Shown in pieces: positions 46,704 through 58,573 of a stretch of 64,000 nt of DNA. Both the position numbers and the translations under genes were made by a program. The stretch is from Vitis vinifera. Lineage: Eukaryota > Streptophyta > Magnoliopsida > Vitales > Vitaceae. The DNA is taken from assembly GCF_030704535.1 (NCBI RefSeq), contig NC_081822.1, positions 11,029,001-11,093,000 on the forward strand, written 5' to 3'. Every line of letters starts with the position of its first letter. Position 1 is the first letter of the stretch. Under the pieces are notes generated by a model. The model searched no databases and was not told the origin of the DNA. It saw only the letters and a program-made list of their open reading frames with translations.

Positions 46704-48904
46704 ATGGCAACTCCAGTTGAGCCTCCAAATGGGACTAGATGCGAAGGAAAACATTATTATTCAATGTGGCAGACTTTGTTTGAGATTGATACAAAATATG
46801 TGCCCATCAAGCCAATAGGTCGGGGAGCATACGGTATCGTGTGCTCTTCTGTGAACAAGGAAACCAATGAGAAAGTTGCAATTAAGAAGATACATAATGC
46901 GTTTGATAACCGTGTTGATGCACTGAGAACTTTGCGTGAGATTAAACTTCTTCGGCATCTTCGACATGAAAATGTGATTGCTTTAAAAGATGTCATGATG
47001 CCTATACACAGGAGAAGTTTCAAGGATGTCTATCTGGTTTATGAACTCATGGATACGGATTTGCACCAGATTATTAAGTCCTCCCAAGCGCTTACTAATG
47101 ACCACTGCCAATATTTTCTGTTCCAGGTATCATCTTGTTAGTTGTTAGTCAAGTGAAGTAATTTCAGTATTTTGGATGGTTCTAAAAAGTGGGTTATGCT
47201 CTAGTATTGAATCCCTATTTTAGAAAGCTTCTTTAATTTAGCAAAGTTAAGTGATATAATATAAGGTTTAGTTAACTAGCCCTATTATCATTTTGATATG
47301 ATTTCAGTAGAAATGAGGATAATCATTAACCCCTGCTTTAACATACAACTGTTGCATTTTGATTATAGTTATTCAAATTATTTCAATAACACTAGTGAAT
47401 GGTTTTCATATGAAAAAATGAGAAATGAAAGGTTTGCAGGTGAACTTTTTTGTAATAAAAGTTTTGCATTTGTTAAATAGGATTCTTTTTGGTCATCTTA
47501 TTTATGGGGACATATAACAGTTCCATCTTGTTGTTAAGTTCTAACATGGCTTATATTAAGAAGCACTTCATTAGGTAAAAGGGGGTGAAAACAGAACTGT
47601 CACCCATACCAAAATGTGCTGAGCGAATCAAGATTTAAGATCTTCTAGTCAGCTTTTCCTTTCCTTTTGGTTATAGGTGTCTTGTAACTCATTAGCTGTA
47701 AAAATTTCCATAACCCAAAATTAATGATTCATGACATATGTGTATATATGTATGTATGTCTGAATGCTTTGTTTTGCTTTTTCTCTCTTTCATCACCATC
47801 ATCATCTTCTTCTTCTTCTTCTTCTTTTTTCCAGTTATGTTCTTAGCCTTTGGTAAGTTTGTACATTGCCAACATGGTTGCCAAGTGTATATGATTCCTT
47901 TCTGTATTCTTTAGTAATAATGAATTCTTAACATTTATACATCTGCTGTGGGTCTAATTACTGTGTAGTATCCATCTGTTGTTGCTGGTTTTTTGTTTTT
48001 CCTCCTCATGTTTTATTTGTTGTTCTCCTGTCCCTATTTGTCTGCATACCATTCTTTGTGAAATGGGCATTTCAAGCTATCCACTGTTTGTTTCTAATTT
48101 CTAAAATATACTAGCACACCCTATTGTAGTAAAAATGTTGAAAGATCTATCAACCTTGAATTTGCTTAATTCTCTTTTTATTGTGGAACTAATCCAAATG
48201 TCCTAGTGTAGTTGCTCCGAGGCCTGAAGTATCTCCACTCAGCAAACATCCTCCACCGAGACTTGAAGCCTGGAAACCTTCTTATCAATGCAAACTGTGA
48301 CCTAAAAATATGTGATTTTGGGCTAGCTCGAACTAGCACTGGCAAGGGCCAGTTCATGACTGAGTATGTGGTCACTCGCTGGTACAGGGCCCCAGAACTC
48401 CTCCTCTGCTGTGACAACTATGGAACCTCCATTGATGTGTGGTCTGTTGGATGCATCTTTGCGGAGCTTCTCGGCCGGAAACCTATATTCCCTGGCACAG
48501 AGTGTCTTAACCAGCTCAAACTGATCATCAACATCCTTGGGAGCCAGAGGGAGGCTGATATTGAATTCATTGACAACCCCAAAGCAAGGAAATACATCAA
48601 GTCTCTCCCGTTCTCACCAGGGACGCCTTTTTCCCGTCTTTACCCAAATGCCCATCCCATGGCAATTGATCTGCTGCAGAAGATGCTAATTTTTGACCCC
48701 TCAAAGAGGATTGGTGTCACCGAAGCACTCCAACACCCTTTCATGTCCTCACTGTATGATCCCAGTAAGAACCCTCCAGCACAGGTCCCCATTGATCTGG
48801 ACATAGACGAGGATTTAGGGGAAGAGATGATAAGGGAGATGATGTGGAAGGAAATGCTCCATTATCATCCTGAAGCTGTTACAAGCAATGGGGAGGCAAG
48901 TTAG
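46704..48904 (+). CDS. MPK7: Group C MAP kinase (MPK7-like, TEY type), two exons
   Basis: Exon 1 is 46704-47126 (141 codons) and exon 2 is 48212-48904 (230 codons plus stop): 371 aa. The intron is 1,085 bp, GT-AG (TTCCAG|GTATC; GTGTAG|TTGCTC), splitting between ..YFLFQ and LLRGLKYLH, a classic plant MAPK junction. Motifs: glycine loop GRGAYG (39-44), ATP lysine AIK (61), catalytic HRDLKPGN (156-163), DFG (176-178), activation loop TEY (191-193) before [13 protein letters not shown], and a C-terminal acidic tail [45 protein letters not shown] marks group C (MPK1/2/7/14). These kinases act downstream of MKK3 in wounding, ABA and oxidative signalling. No catalytic residue is missing. The next gene downstream is an S1 bZIP, as with MPK7 in Arabidopsis. 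Confidence 0.97.
47804..47826. repeat. (TCT)n microsatellite in the MPK intron
   Basis: About six TTC/TCT units (ATCTTCTTCTTCTTCTTCTTC) within the pyrimidine-rich middle of the intron. Confidence 0.9.
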
Positions 48905-51900
48905 TAACCTTTTCTTCCTTGGTTTCATAGCGGCCTAGGAAGGTTGTCCTTTTTCTTTTTCCTTAAAATCTTGAAGAAACATGCATTAGTAGTTTGTGCT
49001 TCTTAATGCATGTTATGACTAATTATCTCATGTGGTTTTTGTTATAAGAACTTGTTAATGAGCTTGAGCTCTGTACCGTAGGTGGCCTCCTTGACTTGTA
49101 CATACGTGTGCTGTTATATGCATCTGGTGACTTTTTGTTTGTAAATTAACCCTACTATTTATCTTTATGTATGAGTTATGACAAGACTATTAGCATAATT
49201 GAGTTTGAAGAAAGTCTGTTTCCCTGTTTGAGGGTCGTACTTTTAAGTTTTAGCTTTACCCGTAAGAATTTCATAGATATGAAACCAAGCTTGGCATGCT
49301 TGTAACATATGCAAGACTTGAGTTGTGGTTTCTCTTGAATCTTATGACTTATCCTATGTTTGAAACTAGCAATCCATGCTCAACGATATGGGAGGATATG
49401 CAAACAGGTACGGTTGTACCCATCTGACTATTTATATTGGGCTCTGTCTGGGCTAAGCTTGGCCCACTCCGACATGCTTCTTGTGCAGGTACCCACATGA
49501 AGCTGCTTAAAGAACCTGGATACAACACTCCGTGGTATTTGGGGTCGGCCATCATGTTTGAGCCCAATGATCTTTTCTGCCACTAGCTCTTAGCTTTCAT
49601 AATAGCCCAATGTATTAATGGTTGCGTTGCCACTGGCCCGTACGGTCCAAACGCCCCTAGTTGGGTTGGACCTGTTCGCACAATACGGAACCCATCTATG
49701 CTTCCACTAAATCAATTGATTTTGAACTGTATACTACTTACCGGTCAATTATAATGAAATGAATATATTTATCATAATGTTCATGAAGGAATTATAGAAG
49801 TAGATATTTTCTAAATAATTACTATTTTATTTTCTAAAATTTATACGCTAAATTCTGAAATAATTCGGAGAACGCTACTGCCAAATGTCCTGAAAGGGAA
49901 ATTTTAAGTGAAAACTGGTTGGGAAGAATGAAGAGAAGGGTCCACATCTTGATTGTCTCCGAATCCGGACTCCAGGCATCCTAGGCTCTTGAGTAGGGAA
50001 GTAGGCGCAATCGCGGGTGTCAAGTGGCTCAACTTGCGGCCCTCAACATTTACTCTTGCAGCCTTTACCTACCCCGTCTGACCATCCAACTCGCCACCTT
50101 TCCATTTTCTCCTTTTTCCTCACATGTCGCACTCCACCAAAGCTGGCCTCTAAGTTACCTCCATCACGCCATCTCAAACACCCTCCACAAAAATAATATT
50201 AATAACAATAATAATATTTTTATATATTTAATAGCATATTTTTATATATTTTTGTGAAAATGAAAGCATTTGTTTATTGAATTCGTTAAGAAAAAAAGAC
50301 TGCTTAGAAATAATAAAATCTAATTAATATTACTATTATGATATGTTCGATTTCAAAAAAGTATTACGAAAATGAAAAAATTCTAAAGAAATAGTTCTCA
50401 TATTTTATTTTACTATTAAATTTATTTTTAACATTTCTTTATTTTTTCTTCCATTCTAATTTTTCTTATTTTCTTTTCTTTACATTCCCGGGGCACCAAA
50501 CATAGCCTTACACTATACTCCAAACAGCTAAGCAAAAAAGAGCTTCGAATTTGTCTATTATAAAAAATATACAAACAAACATATGTAATTGCATTGTTTA
50601 ATGCCTAATAAACCAAGGTTTTGGGGTAGACCGTAGACGGGAAGCATCCAGGAAAATGAAAGAAGAAACGAGATCCATACATATATATTTTATGATAAGA
50701 TTTGAGATTTAAAGTAGTAAAGTTTGTGGGATTCTTTGTCAGCTTCTGGAGTCGCCCTCTTTTTCCCTCTTTTTGTAAAGTGTCACATGCTTAAATGTTC
50801 ACACGATTAGGAACAGAGCAGCCAAGTTTGGATTGCTTTTCAGGAAGACTGTTTTCTTGAATGACAGGTTCAATGCCATGGGGAATGTACTCACTACTAT
50901 CTACACTCATCTTTCTTTACCCACCATTGAATATATGAGTATCTGTATCAGTATTACCTCTTGATCACCTCTTTCCCCATCCTGCTTTTGGACTCCATTG
51001 TTGGCAATCAGGAATATTAATCCACCACCCACTCACAATTCAGAATATGGTTCTCGTTTATCTGTCCTTGACAAAAAGCAAATCTTCATCTTCCCCATCT
51101 GCATTATTTTTTTTTTGTCATTTTTTTAACTAGACAACTACAAAAAAGGTTAGCATCATTTTTGTTTTAAATTGAATTTAAAACGCTTATTCTTATTCCT
51201 TCCACACCATGATTGATTAGTCATTTCAAATCCAAATCTGTTTTAAGTTTTGGGTGATGGATTTGATGAACTGGGTCACATCTGGTTTTTTTTTTCTTCT
51301 GATAATCTGGGCATGGTTGGCTTGGAATTTAGAGATGATCAGGGCAAGTGGGCAAGTTACATCACTTGGGAATTGGGATAAGGAACCCCTAAAGTATAAT
51401 AATGTACACACACAGCGAACAGGATGGAATGACAGCACTAAACTTACCATAACTTTGATGATTTCACTTTGACACAGAAGTCACCAATGCACCATTGTTT
51501 TCTGATGGAGGAAACCCCCCCATTCCTTTTGAGTGTCTGAGTCTAAAGAAGATTAAAGACAATAAAGCAGCACATGGGTGTACTAGATATTTGGTGTCTT
51601 TTTTTTCTCCAGAGGCAGCCCACCAAAAACTGAGGGGTGGAGCAAGTTGAGGAGGTTCAGGAGGAGAGTGAGGTTACCAAAAGTTGGGAAAATCATCATA
51701 ACTGGTACTGGTAGTGGCATCAATAAACAGAAACCTAGCTCAAAAAGGGATCCATGTGTACCACATGGCCTTACAACTAAATCTCTCAATTGTCTCTGCA
51801 GATCATTTAGCAACGAAGCATTAGTGGTCCGAATCTTGTGTCAGGATCTTGTTGGCTCCAACCCCATGTCCTTGTAGAAACTTTGTCACTGATCAGCACT

Positions 51901-52136
51901 CAGCAGCCTATGTTTTTATGATCAAGTGGACAGAATTAGAGGTAATAATTGAATTACATATATGTTTTTTGTCTGAAGTTTGAAAGCCCAAGTGTGTTTT
52001 CTGATCTGAATCTGTTCATTGCATGGCAGCCAATCAGTTGGTGTGAAGAAAAATATCATGGCATGGCATGGGATTGGGGAGGTAACAGGAAAAAGGGCAG
52101 CACTAAAGAAGTTAAAGAGAAAGAAAGGGAAATGAG

Positions 52137-52164
52137 GATGGTGATGATGATGATGATGATGCTC
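52137..52164. repeat. (GAT)n microsatellite
   Basis: GATGGTGATGATGATGATG-type run of about eight units. Confidence 0.9.
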
Positions 52165-55100
52165 CCTTTAGGGAAGCCTATTATACTTCACTTATGTGCC
52201 TATGAGGAATGAAAGAGTAAAGACCCACCCCAACCCACATCTCAAATGGAGTTCCATGCCCCAAAAATAACACATGAAATCTATTAGTTTATTCTTAAAT
52301 ATATAAAGCATCAGCAAATATACTTGCATGGCTTGGGGCCTGCCCCTGAGGCCCCTCTTCAAAAGTCTCTAACAAATTAAACCCTTGTGTGACCCTACAA
52401 ACCGACCTTCCCACCCTTTTTGTGCTCACTCTTTTTCAGTTACACACATACACGTAAAACACACTCATCAAATCTCCCATGAAGAAGTAAACTTGAAAAC
52501 AAAAAATAAATAAATAAATTAAAGTACACTGACAAATCTTCAAATTTAGAAACAAGAAAAAAAAGAAAAAGAGTACCCAAACTAGTTACACCAAAAACTA
52601 TGAATGGTACCTCTGGGTCAAGACCAAATCTTCCAAATTTCAATGGCTGTGAAATGATCAAATCATTTGATTTGGAGCAGGTGAGATATTCAATCAGTGA
52701 TCAGTTCACTAGTGTGTGTTTGGCACCACTGCAACCTAGCCACGTCTCTATGTTCAACCAGCCCCTCAGGCCTCGGTCTCACTTATTAATGGAGCCTGGG
52801 GCCACGGACACAACTCTTTCCATGTGATGCCTGCACATTTTTTTCATTGATTCCTTCCTTTCTTCCACCTCTTGGTAAAGACAAAGAGTTTTTTCTTTTT
52901 TTTGCTCCCTCTTGTCTTTCATTTTGCTTTTTGGTTGGATTAACAAAGTGTTCGGTGAAGACTGAGTTTAGTGTTTTGTCAAATCATTCATTTCATTCCC
53001 CTTTCAATAATTTACCTCTTTTTAAGAAAAATCAACCATCCCATGATTCCACTTTTTCTTTCTTTTGAACTCCATTTCCTCCTGGTATTTGTTGTGGGCT
53101 ATTGACACAACAGGAAAAGTATTTTCCTTCTTACATTATTTTCCCCTCAGGTGAATAATCATTTCAACCAACAAACTACCATAATCACTCGCTGGAATCC
53201 TATGATAAAATAGAATTCCTTAATGCTTTGAAAACAAAATGAAATGATTTAAACGTGATCAACATTCAATCCACTTCTTAATGGAGGTTTCCTGGCATAG
53301 TGGGTGCCACCCTAGTTCATTTCTCCACACCATGTTACTACTGAAAAAAAATTCAAAATTTTGACTGATCGTTTTAGTGAATCGATGGAGAATCTCTGAC
53401 CCAATCTGGATTTTTCCTGAGCTTGGTCTAGTATTTTAATGGATGGGTGGTGTTCATGGGTTGAATATGCAAAAGAATAACATATTTCACATGTGATAGT
53501 ACTTGCACCAGTCAAGCCTCCCATGGCCAGAATTCTTCTGGGTCTCTTCATACTTTGAACAATAGAGAAAATCTGTGATGTGTAAACCTGAACAACCCCA
53601 ATTGTAATGTAACACATGTACATCAGTTTATGACTCTAGAAAAAGATTTTTCTTTTCCTATTTATGTAGTGGGGTCCTTTGATTTGGACACATAACCAGT
53701 GATGCATGATCACGTTTAAGTGGTAGGTCATTCATATTTACTTCCAGGCCTTCATCACATAAATGGGCAGAAAAAGAAAAAAGTTGCAAGGTTTTTACGT
53801 ATGATGCCTGATATATTTTAATATTTTTGTTTAGAAAAGAGGTGGGATTTAGTATTTACATATGATGCTTTAAGAATATTCTTAGGCTTGGTTGGCTGTG
53901 GACTTATTGCCACCCCAACCCAAGTTACAGTGGCTTCTAGAGTTCTAGAGACAGTACTGAATGAAACATTTCAAATTCCCATAATCTTTCTCAAGTCTGA
54001 TTTTTTTTGTTGTCTACTTACCTATTTCAAATAGGTTATTAAACTTAACTTTTCCCAGTTAAAATTCACCACATCCTCTTGACTTTTTCCTGAGAGTAGG
54101 AGGCCAAGGCCAACTTGTAATAAAAAAAAACAGAAAAGAAAAGGTTTCTTTCTTGTGCTGCTGTGCAAACATAGGGAGCAGAGCTTATCAGTCATTTATT
54201 ACAGAAGAAATGCAAATACCAAATAAAAGAGCATCAAATTCCCAATTTCCCAATGTTGATGTTTACGGCAAAAGTGTTGGGGCTCACATGGTACTGAAAG
54301 GCACTGTTGGTAAGCAACTTGGGACATGTCAAATAGCCAAAATGCCTGAAATGACACCCAGCAAAAGCAGAATGCTTTCGGGAGGAGCCCTCTTCCAGTA
54401 GGCAACTTTGGGGTTAGTGCCTTAAAATCGCCCTTCACAACTACCCACTAGCCTATCACCCTCTCTGACCAATGCGTATCCTCTCTGGCATTGGGCCTGC
54501 TTTACACCGGAATTGACAACAGTGGGACTCATCTTTCATGCTCCCCCATCTCTGCTCTTTTAAATTTTGTGTTGCCTGTGTCCTGGAACATTAGTCACCT
54601 CAGTCACCATGATCACATCCTACTAAACACCAATTCTACTTTTTACTGCATCTTCAATTATTGATGAGGAGCTTGATGTCTCTGTCCCCTTTTCTCATCC
54701 ATCTCAAATATGCACTTCTGCCATCTCTGTTGGTGATAGATATTTTGAAGAGGGGAGCAATGATGCACTCTCTAATGAATGAGATTTGGAAAATGCTAAG
54801 TTACCAGATTGATATCAATCAAAATTCAAATATAAAATTCAAATGTAAACACATAAATTACATAATACAAACAAATAAGATGAAAGTATAAAAATATAAA
54901 TAAATAGAATAAATTTTCATATAAAAACTAAAAAAATTATTTTTCATATTTAAGTTGTGAAATAAAATTTTATATATAGAAACAATTGATGATTAGTTTT
55001 AAAATTTATTTTCAAAAAATATTAAAATGGCCAAAGTGTGTGGGCATTGTATAAATGCAAGTCACAAGTTACAAAAAGGAGGATATGAAGATGGGATTGC

Positions 55101-56189
55101 TTGCCATCATTAATGTCCACTCTAGTCTTTCCCAGTCCCACTTCCACTTTCTTATGAGATGTCCATCACCCTCTTAACTTTTCCTTATGTTGAAAGGGAA
55201 GTAAAGAAAAATCCTAATTACATGGGATAAAAGTAGTAGGGTCCTACAATATCAGAAGCCGGCTCCTCTTCCCTTCTTCCTTTCCCACATATCAAAAGAA
55301 TCATTCTGTCAATTTAGTCATTCTCTCTCACACACCCACACACTACTCTCTACCTTTTCTGGACTCACCCTGATTTCACAGGCTGCAAATCATTGTAATC
55401 AAAAGCTTTAAAGGTTGTTGGAGAGTCTTTAGCCCATAATATTCATGAAGCTCCATTTATTTTGGTGGGAAAATGAAAGCACTCTTTGAAAGAAACACCC
55501 ACCTTTCAGCAAATTAATCTTTAATCACAATTTTCTGTCTCATTTTTTTTAAAAGTAGGAGTATCTATTTCCTTAATTCACAAGTTAACTACCTATTTTT
55601 CTTTTTTAAATGAAGGAAACCCGAGAAATACAGTTAAAATTTAGAAAATATTTTTAAAATTTTGAAAAATCACTTATAATAATTTACGAAAAAATAATTG
55701 ATAATTAATTCTTCAAAAAAAACATTTTAAATAAAAACACTCCCAAATATGCTTTAATCCGTGTTTATAATTGAATGAAGTAATCTTTTAGCATAAGCTT
55801 TGGAGATTAATGAATCTTCACCTTGAATATATGTGAAAGGCACATGGCAAGTACAGTTTGAATAAAGTTTTGCTGATAAATAGAGAAAAAAGAAAGCAGA
55901 TATTTCTCCATCCACAAGATTTTTGGGTTCAGTCTGTTGAGGGTTGTTAACACTTGACACCAAAGAGGTATTGGTGGGAAGGGGACCAAACTCTGAAAAT
56001 CAAAAGCAAAAGGGGGATGGGGAGATGGGGATTTTTTTGGAGCATTTTTTTTCAAAACCACACAATAAAATCATTCCTTGAATGGATAATGTTTCTCCCC
56101 TTTTAGCCTTCTTTCATTGATTGGTATAGTATATTTTAGGATAAGAAATAAAATATAATAATATTAAATTGAGACATGAGAAATATAGG

Positions 56190-56545
56190 AATTATTTTTA
56201 AAGAACAATTTTCCATTTTTTAAAACAAAATATTAAGAAAACATGTTTAATAATCAAAAACTGCTTTTGTTTTTTCTTATAAGAATAGAAAATATAATAT
56301 TTTTAGATAATATAATTTGGTTGTTTACTATTATTTTCATTTTTTTTATAATTGTTTAAAAATAATAATTATATAAAAATGTTGAAAATTAAAAATAAAG
56401 CATTAAATATAAAAATTGTTTTTAAAACATATTTTAAAATATTTTAAATTTTTAAACAAACTTTTATTGTATAAAACATTAAAAAAAAGTTTTCAAAAAA
56501 TATTTTTCAATAATTATTTTTAAAAACAGTTACCAAACATACCTA
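56190..56545 (+). repeat. Dispersed AT-rich repeat, copy 2
   Basis: Co-linear with 44505-44815 in the same orientation, slightly longer, ending AAAAACAGTTACCAAACAT. The ordered shared blocks rule out mere AT-richness, but a proper alignment is needed for the exact borders. Confidence 0.6.
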
Positions 56546-56878
56546 AATATCTTGAATAATAAATTTACTCTTTAATTTACATTTTTTTCATATATTTTTT
56601 TCAATTTTCTACATCACTCATTTGGAAAACAAAAAACTTTTGTTAACAAATATGATTTATAGCTAAAAAGAACTAAAATTTATAAAAGTGTTTTTAGAGT
56701 ATAGTAACAACTTTTATCTTTTTTTTTTTAAAGATAATATTATACATGTAAAAAAATTTATACTTTTTTAATAATAACTATTGTGATGAATTATAATTTT
56801 TATTTTTAATAAATATGGAACATTAAAAAATAATGAACTTCTTTTTTTAATAAATTAAATATAAGTATGACATGGTTT

Positions 56879-56906
56879 TTTAATAATAATAATAATAATA
56901 ATAATA
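56879..56906. repeat. (TAA)n microsatellite
   Basis: Nine or so TAA units in the AT-rich DNA upstream of the bZIP gene. Confidence 0.9.
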
Positions 56907-57463
56907 TCATTATTTGGAAAACAGTTTTTTTCCAATGGTTTTAACTTGGCCTGCATTTTCACTCAGGGAAAGGCAAAAAGTTTTCTGACTTCTCAGAGTT
57001 CAAAACAAGCTCACTCAAAAGCATGACAGTCGTAAATGACCAAAATACCCATTCTGACAAATCCCAGTAGTTGTAACTCCACCTCCGCCCACAGGAATCT
57101 ACTGGGGAATGAGTTGTCAGCTTTCACAACCATATCAACCATACGATAACGGTAAAATCTGGCGGTGAAAGATAGGTAAAAAATGTAGAAGAAAAGAGAA
57201 AACAGTAGAGATGTCCATTATTAATTTTTTTGGGGTTTGGGGTTTGGAATTGGATTTTGTAGGGTGGTGTTGCTGACCGCTCACCTCACCAGCTGTAATT
57301 GGAGGATAGTGGAAATTTGGTGTCCACTCTAACCCCACATGCTCCAATCACCTCTTCTCAACTACTCTCTCCACACCTTTTTCCCTGTCCATTATTATTA
57401 TTATTTGTGTTTTATTAATGATTTTCTCTTATTTTCTTGCATTTTCTTGTCCCCTTTTTGTTC

Positions 57464-57470
57464 TATAAAT
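57464..57470 (+). promoter_or_regulatory. TATA box of the bZIP gene
   Basis: TATAAAT follows a pyrimidine-rich stretch and lies about 370 bases upstream of the SC-uORF. A CT-rich leader (57487-57525) begins about 25 bases later, so transcription probably starts near 57495. Confidence 0.6.
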
Positions 57471-57798
57471 TGGCCTCTCAATATCCTCCACAACCTCTTC
57501 TCTTTTCTTCTCTTCCTCCCCTATAGATCTTGGGTGTTCTGCCTTAGGACATCTCCTTCATAGATCTGAGGTTCTGCCGGTTTTCTTTCAGGGTGTCCAG
57601 CCTCTGTTTTCCAAGGTTTGATCTTGGGGTTCTGGTTTCTAGACCCGAAGCTGGGGGAACCTCTGCTGAAATCAACTCTTGCTCTGATTTTGATTTCCGG
57701 GGGGGTTTTTGTTCATGAATCTGGGTCTTTGATTTCTCCATCAAAACCCCATTTTTCCATTTGTTTAGATCTGGGGTGGTTTCTTTCTCCCGATCTTG

Positions 57799-57852
57799 AT
57801 GCTGAATGTTTTATTCTTAACGTTTGAGACTCATGTCTCCAGTTGTCAGTGA
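57799..57852 (+). CDS. Short uORF overlapping the SC-uORF start
   Basis: ATG at 57799 opens a 17-codon frame (MLNVLFLTFETHVSSCQ) ending at TGA 57850-57852, in a different frame from the SC-uORF that starts at 57833. In Arabidopsis bZIP11 a similar small uORF overlaps the sucrose uORF and tunes how often it is reached. No peptide function is implied. A four-codon uORF (57806-57820) lies inside it and a five-codon uORF (57715-57732) upstream. Confidence 0.6.
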   Translation: MLNVLFLTFETHVSSCQ

Positions 57853-57958
57853 AATCCTCCGCTCCGGGTTTATGATAAATTCCTCACTCAAACGCAGGAC
57901 CCACTTAGTTCAATCTTTCTCTGTTGTGTTCCTCTACTGGTTCTATGTTTTTTCATGA
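57833..57958 (+). CDS. Conserved sucrose-control uORF (SC-uORF) peptide, 41 aa
   Basis: A 42-codon upstream ORF (41 residues plus TGA) in the leader of the bZIP mRNA, 150 bases before the main ATG. It starts MSPVVSEILRSGF and ends SFSVVFLYWFYVFS. This is the hallmark peptide of the conserved uORF in all group S1 bZIPs (bZIP1, 2, 11, 44 and 53 in Arabidopsis). In that family the nascent peptide stalls the ribosome at high sucrose, shutting off translation of the main ORF; the C-terminal aromatic run is the active part and is intact here. It sits among short overlapping uORFs: 57715-57732, 57799-57852 and 57806-57820 before or overlapping its start, and 57945-57980 overlapping its end in another frame. 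The family match is very strong; activity in this species is inferred. Confidence 0.96.
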   Translation: MSPVVSEILRSGFMINSSLKRRTHLVQSFSVVFLYWFYVFS

Positions 57959-57980
57959 ACTGTCTCTGATTTTGGCTTGA
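57945..57980 (+). CDS. Short uORF overlapping the SC-uORF end
   Basis: ATG at 57945 within the SC-uORF, shifted frame, 11 codons (MFFHELSLILA), stop at 57978-57980. It would be reached only by ribosomes that skip the SC-uORF start. The arrangement mirrors the overlapping uORFs known in the bZIP11 leader. Confidence 0.55.
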   Translation: MFFHELSLILA

Positions 57981-58108
57981 TTTTAAAATAGATATTAGTA
58001 CTGTATAAAAATAACTAGTGTTTGGGTCCTGTGTCCTGTGTCTTCTCGATCTCTTAGCAAAGTTTATAGTACTGCTGAGATTGTTAGTGTCTGTGGTATA
58101 AATATAGT

Positions 58109-58573
58109 ATGATGGCTTCTTCAAGTGGAAACTCTTCAGGATCAACTCAGCTTCAGAACTCTGGTTCTGAAGAGGATCTGCAGCATGTGATGGATCAAAG
58201 AAAAAGGAAGAGAATGCTATCAAATCGGGAATCCGCAAGGCGTTCCCGGATGAGAAAACAGAAGCACCTGGATGATCTGATGGCCCAAGTTGCTCAGCTC
58301 AGGAAGGAAAATAACGAAATCCTTTCAAGCATCAACATCACCAACCAGCGCTACTTGACCGTTGAGGCTGATAATTCAATTTTGAGGGCTCAGGCTATGG
58401 AACTGAGCCACAGATATCAGTCTCTCAATGACATCCTCAATTACATGAACACAAGCAATGGCGTCTTTGAAACTGAGGATCTTCCCGTCACTGTTGATCC
58501 CTTCATGAACCCAATGAACTACCTTTACCTTAACCAACCCATCATTGCTTCTGTAGACATGTTTCCATACTGA
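58109..58573 (+). CDS. BZIP11: Group S1 bZIP transcription factor (bZIP2/11/44-like), 154 aa, intronless
   Basis: A single exon of 154 aa; the start is ATG 58109 or the adjacent ATG 58112 (MMASSSG). The basic region RKRKRMLSNRESARRSRMRKQKHLDDL (about residues 31-57) has the N-x7-R pattern (N39, R47), and the first zipper leucine is nine residues on (L57). The zipper continues with L64 and I71 and further hydrophobic heptads, short as in group S. The C-terminus NQPIIASVDMFPY resembles the conserved tails of S1 members. S1 factors dimerise with group C bZIPs (C/S1 network) and bind ACGT and actcat elements to reprogram amino-acid and sugar metabolism under low energy (SnRK1). Small size, no intron and the SC-uORF leader all fit. 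The exact Arabidopsis counterpart is unclear; position next to MPK7 favours bZIP2. Confidence 0.96.
   Translation: MMASSSGNSSGSTQLQNSGSEEDLQHVMDQRKRKRMLSNRESARRSRMRKQKHLDDLMAQVAQLRKENNEILSSINITNQRYLTVEADNSILRAQAMELSHRYQSLNDILNYMNTSNGVFETEDLPVTVDPFMNPMNYLYLNQPIIASVDMFPY

Larger units (their letters stand above)
48905..57460. other. 8.5-kb gene-poor region between the MAP kinase and bZIP genes
   Basis: Starts with the MPK 3'-UTR (no exact end seen). ORFs of 60-103 codons occur on both strands but overlap, lack motifs and have no splice pattern. It holds a (GAT)n run (52137-52164), two AT-rich repeats (55620-55760 and 56190-56545), a (TAA)n run (56879-56906), and the bZIP promoter at the right end. 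I see no miRNA of a family I could recognise and no tRNA. Confidence 0.6.

Noticed and set aside
46757..47023. Antisense ORF over MPK exon 1
   Set aside because: Shadow of the kinase codons, no independent support.
57618..57827. 69-codon frame in the bZIP leader
   Set aside because: It has no ATG start (begins at TTG) and no conservation that I recognise; the true uORFs are the ATG-initiated ones.
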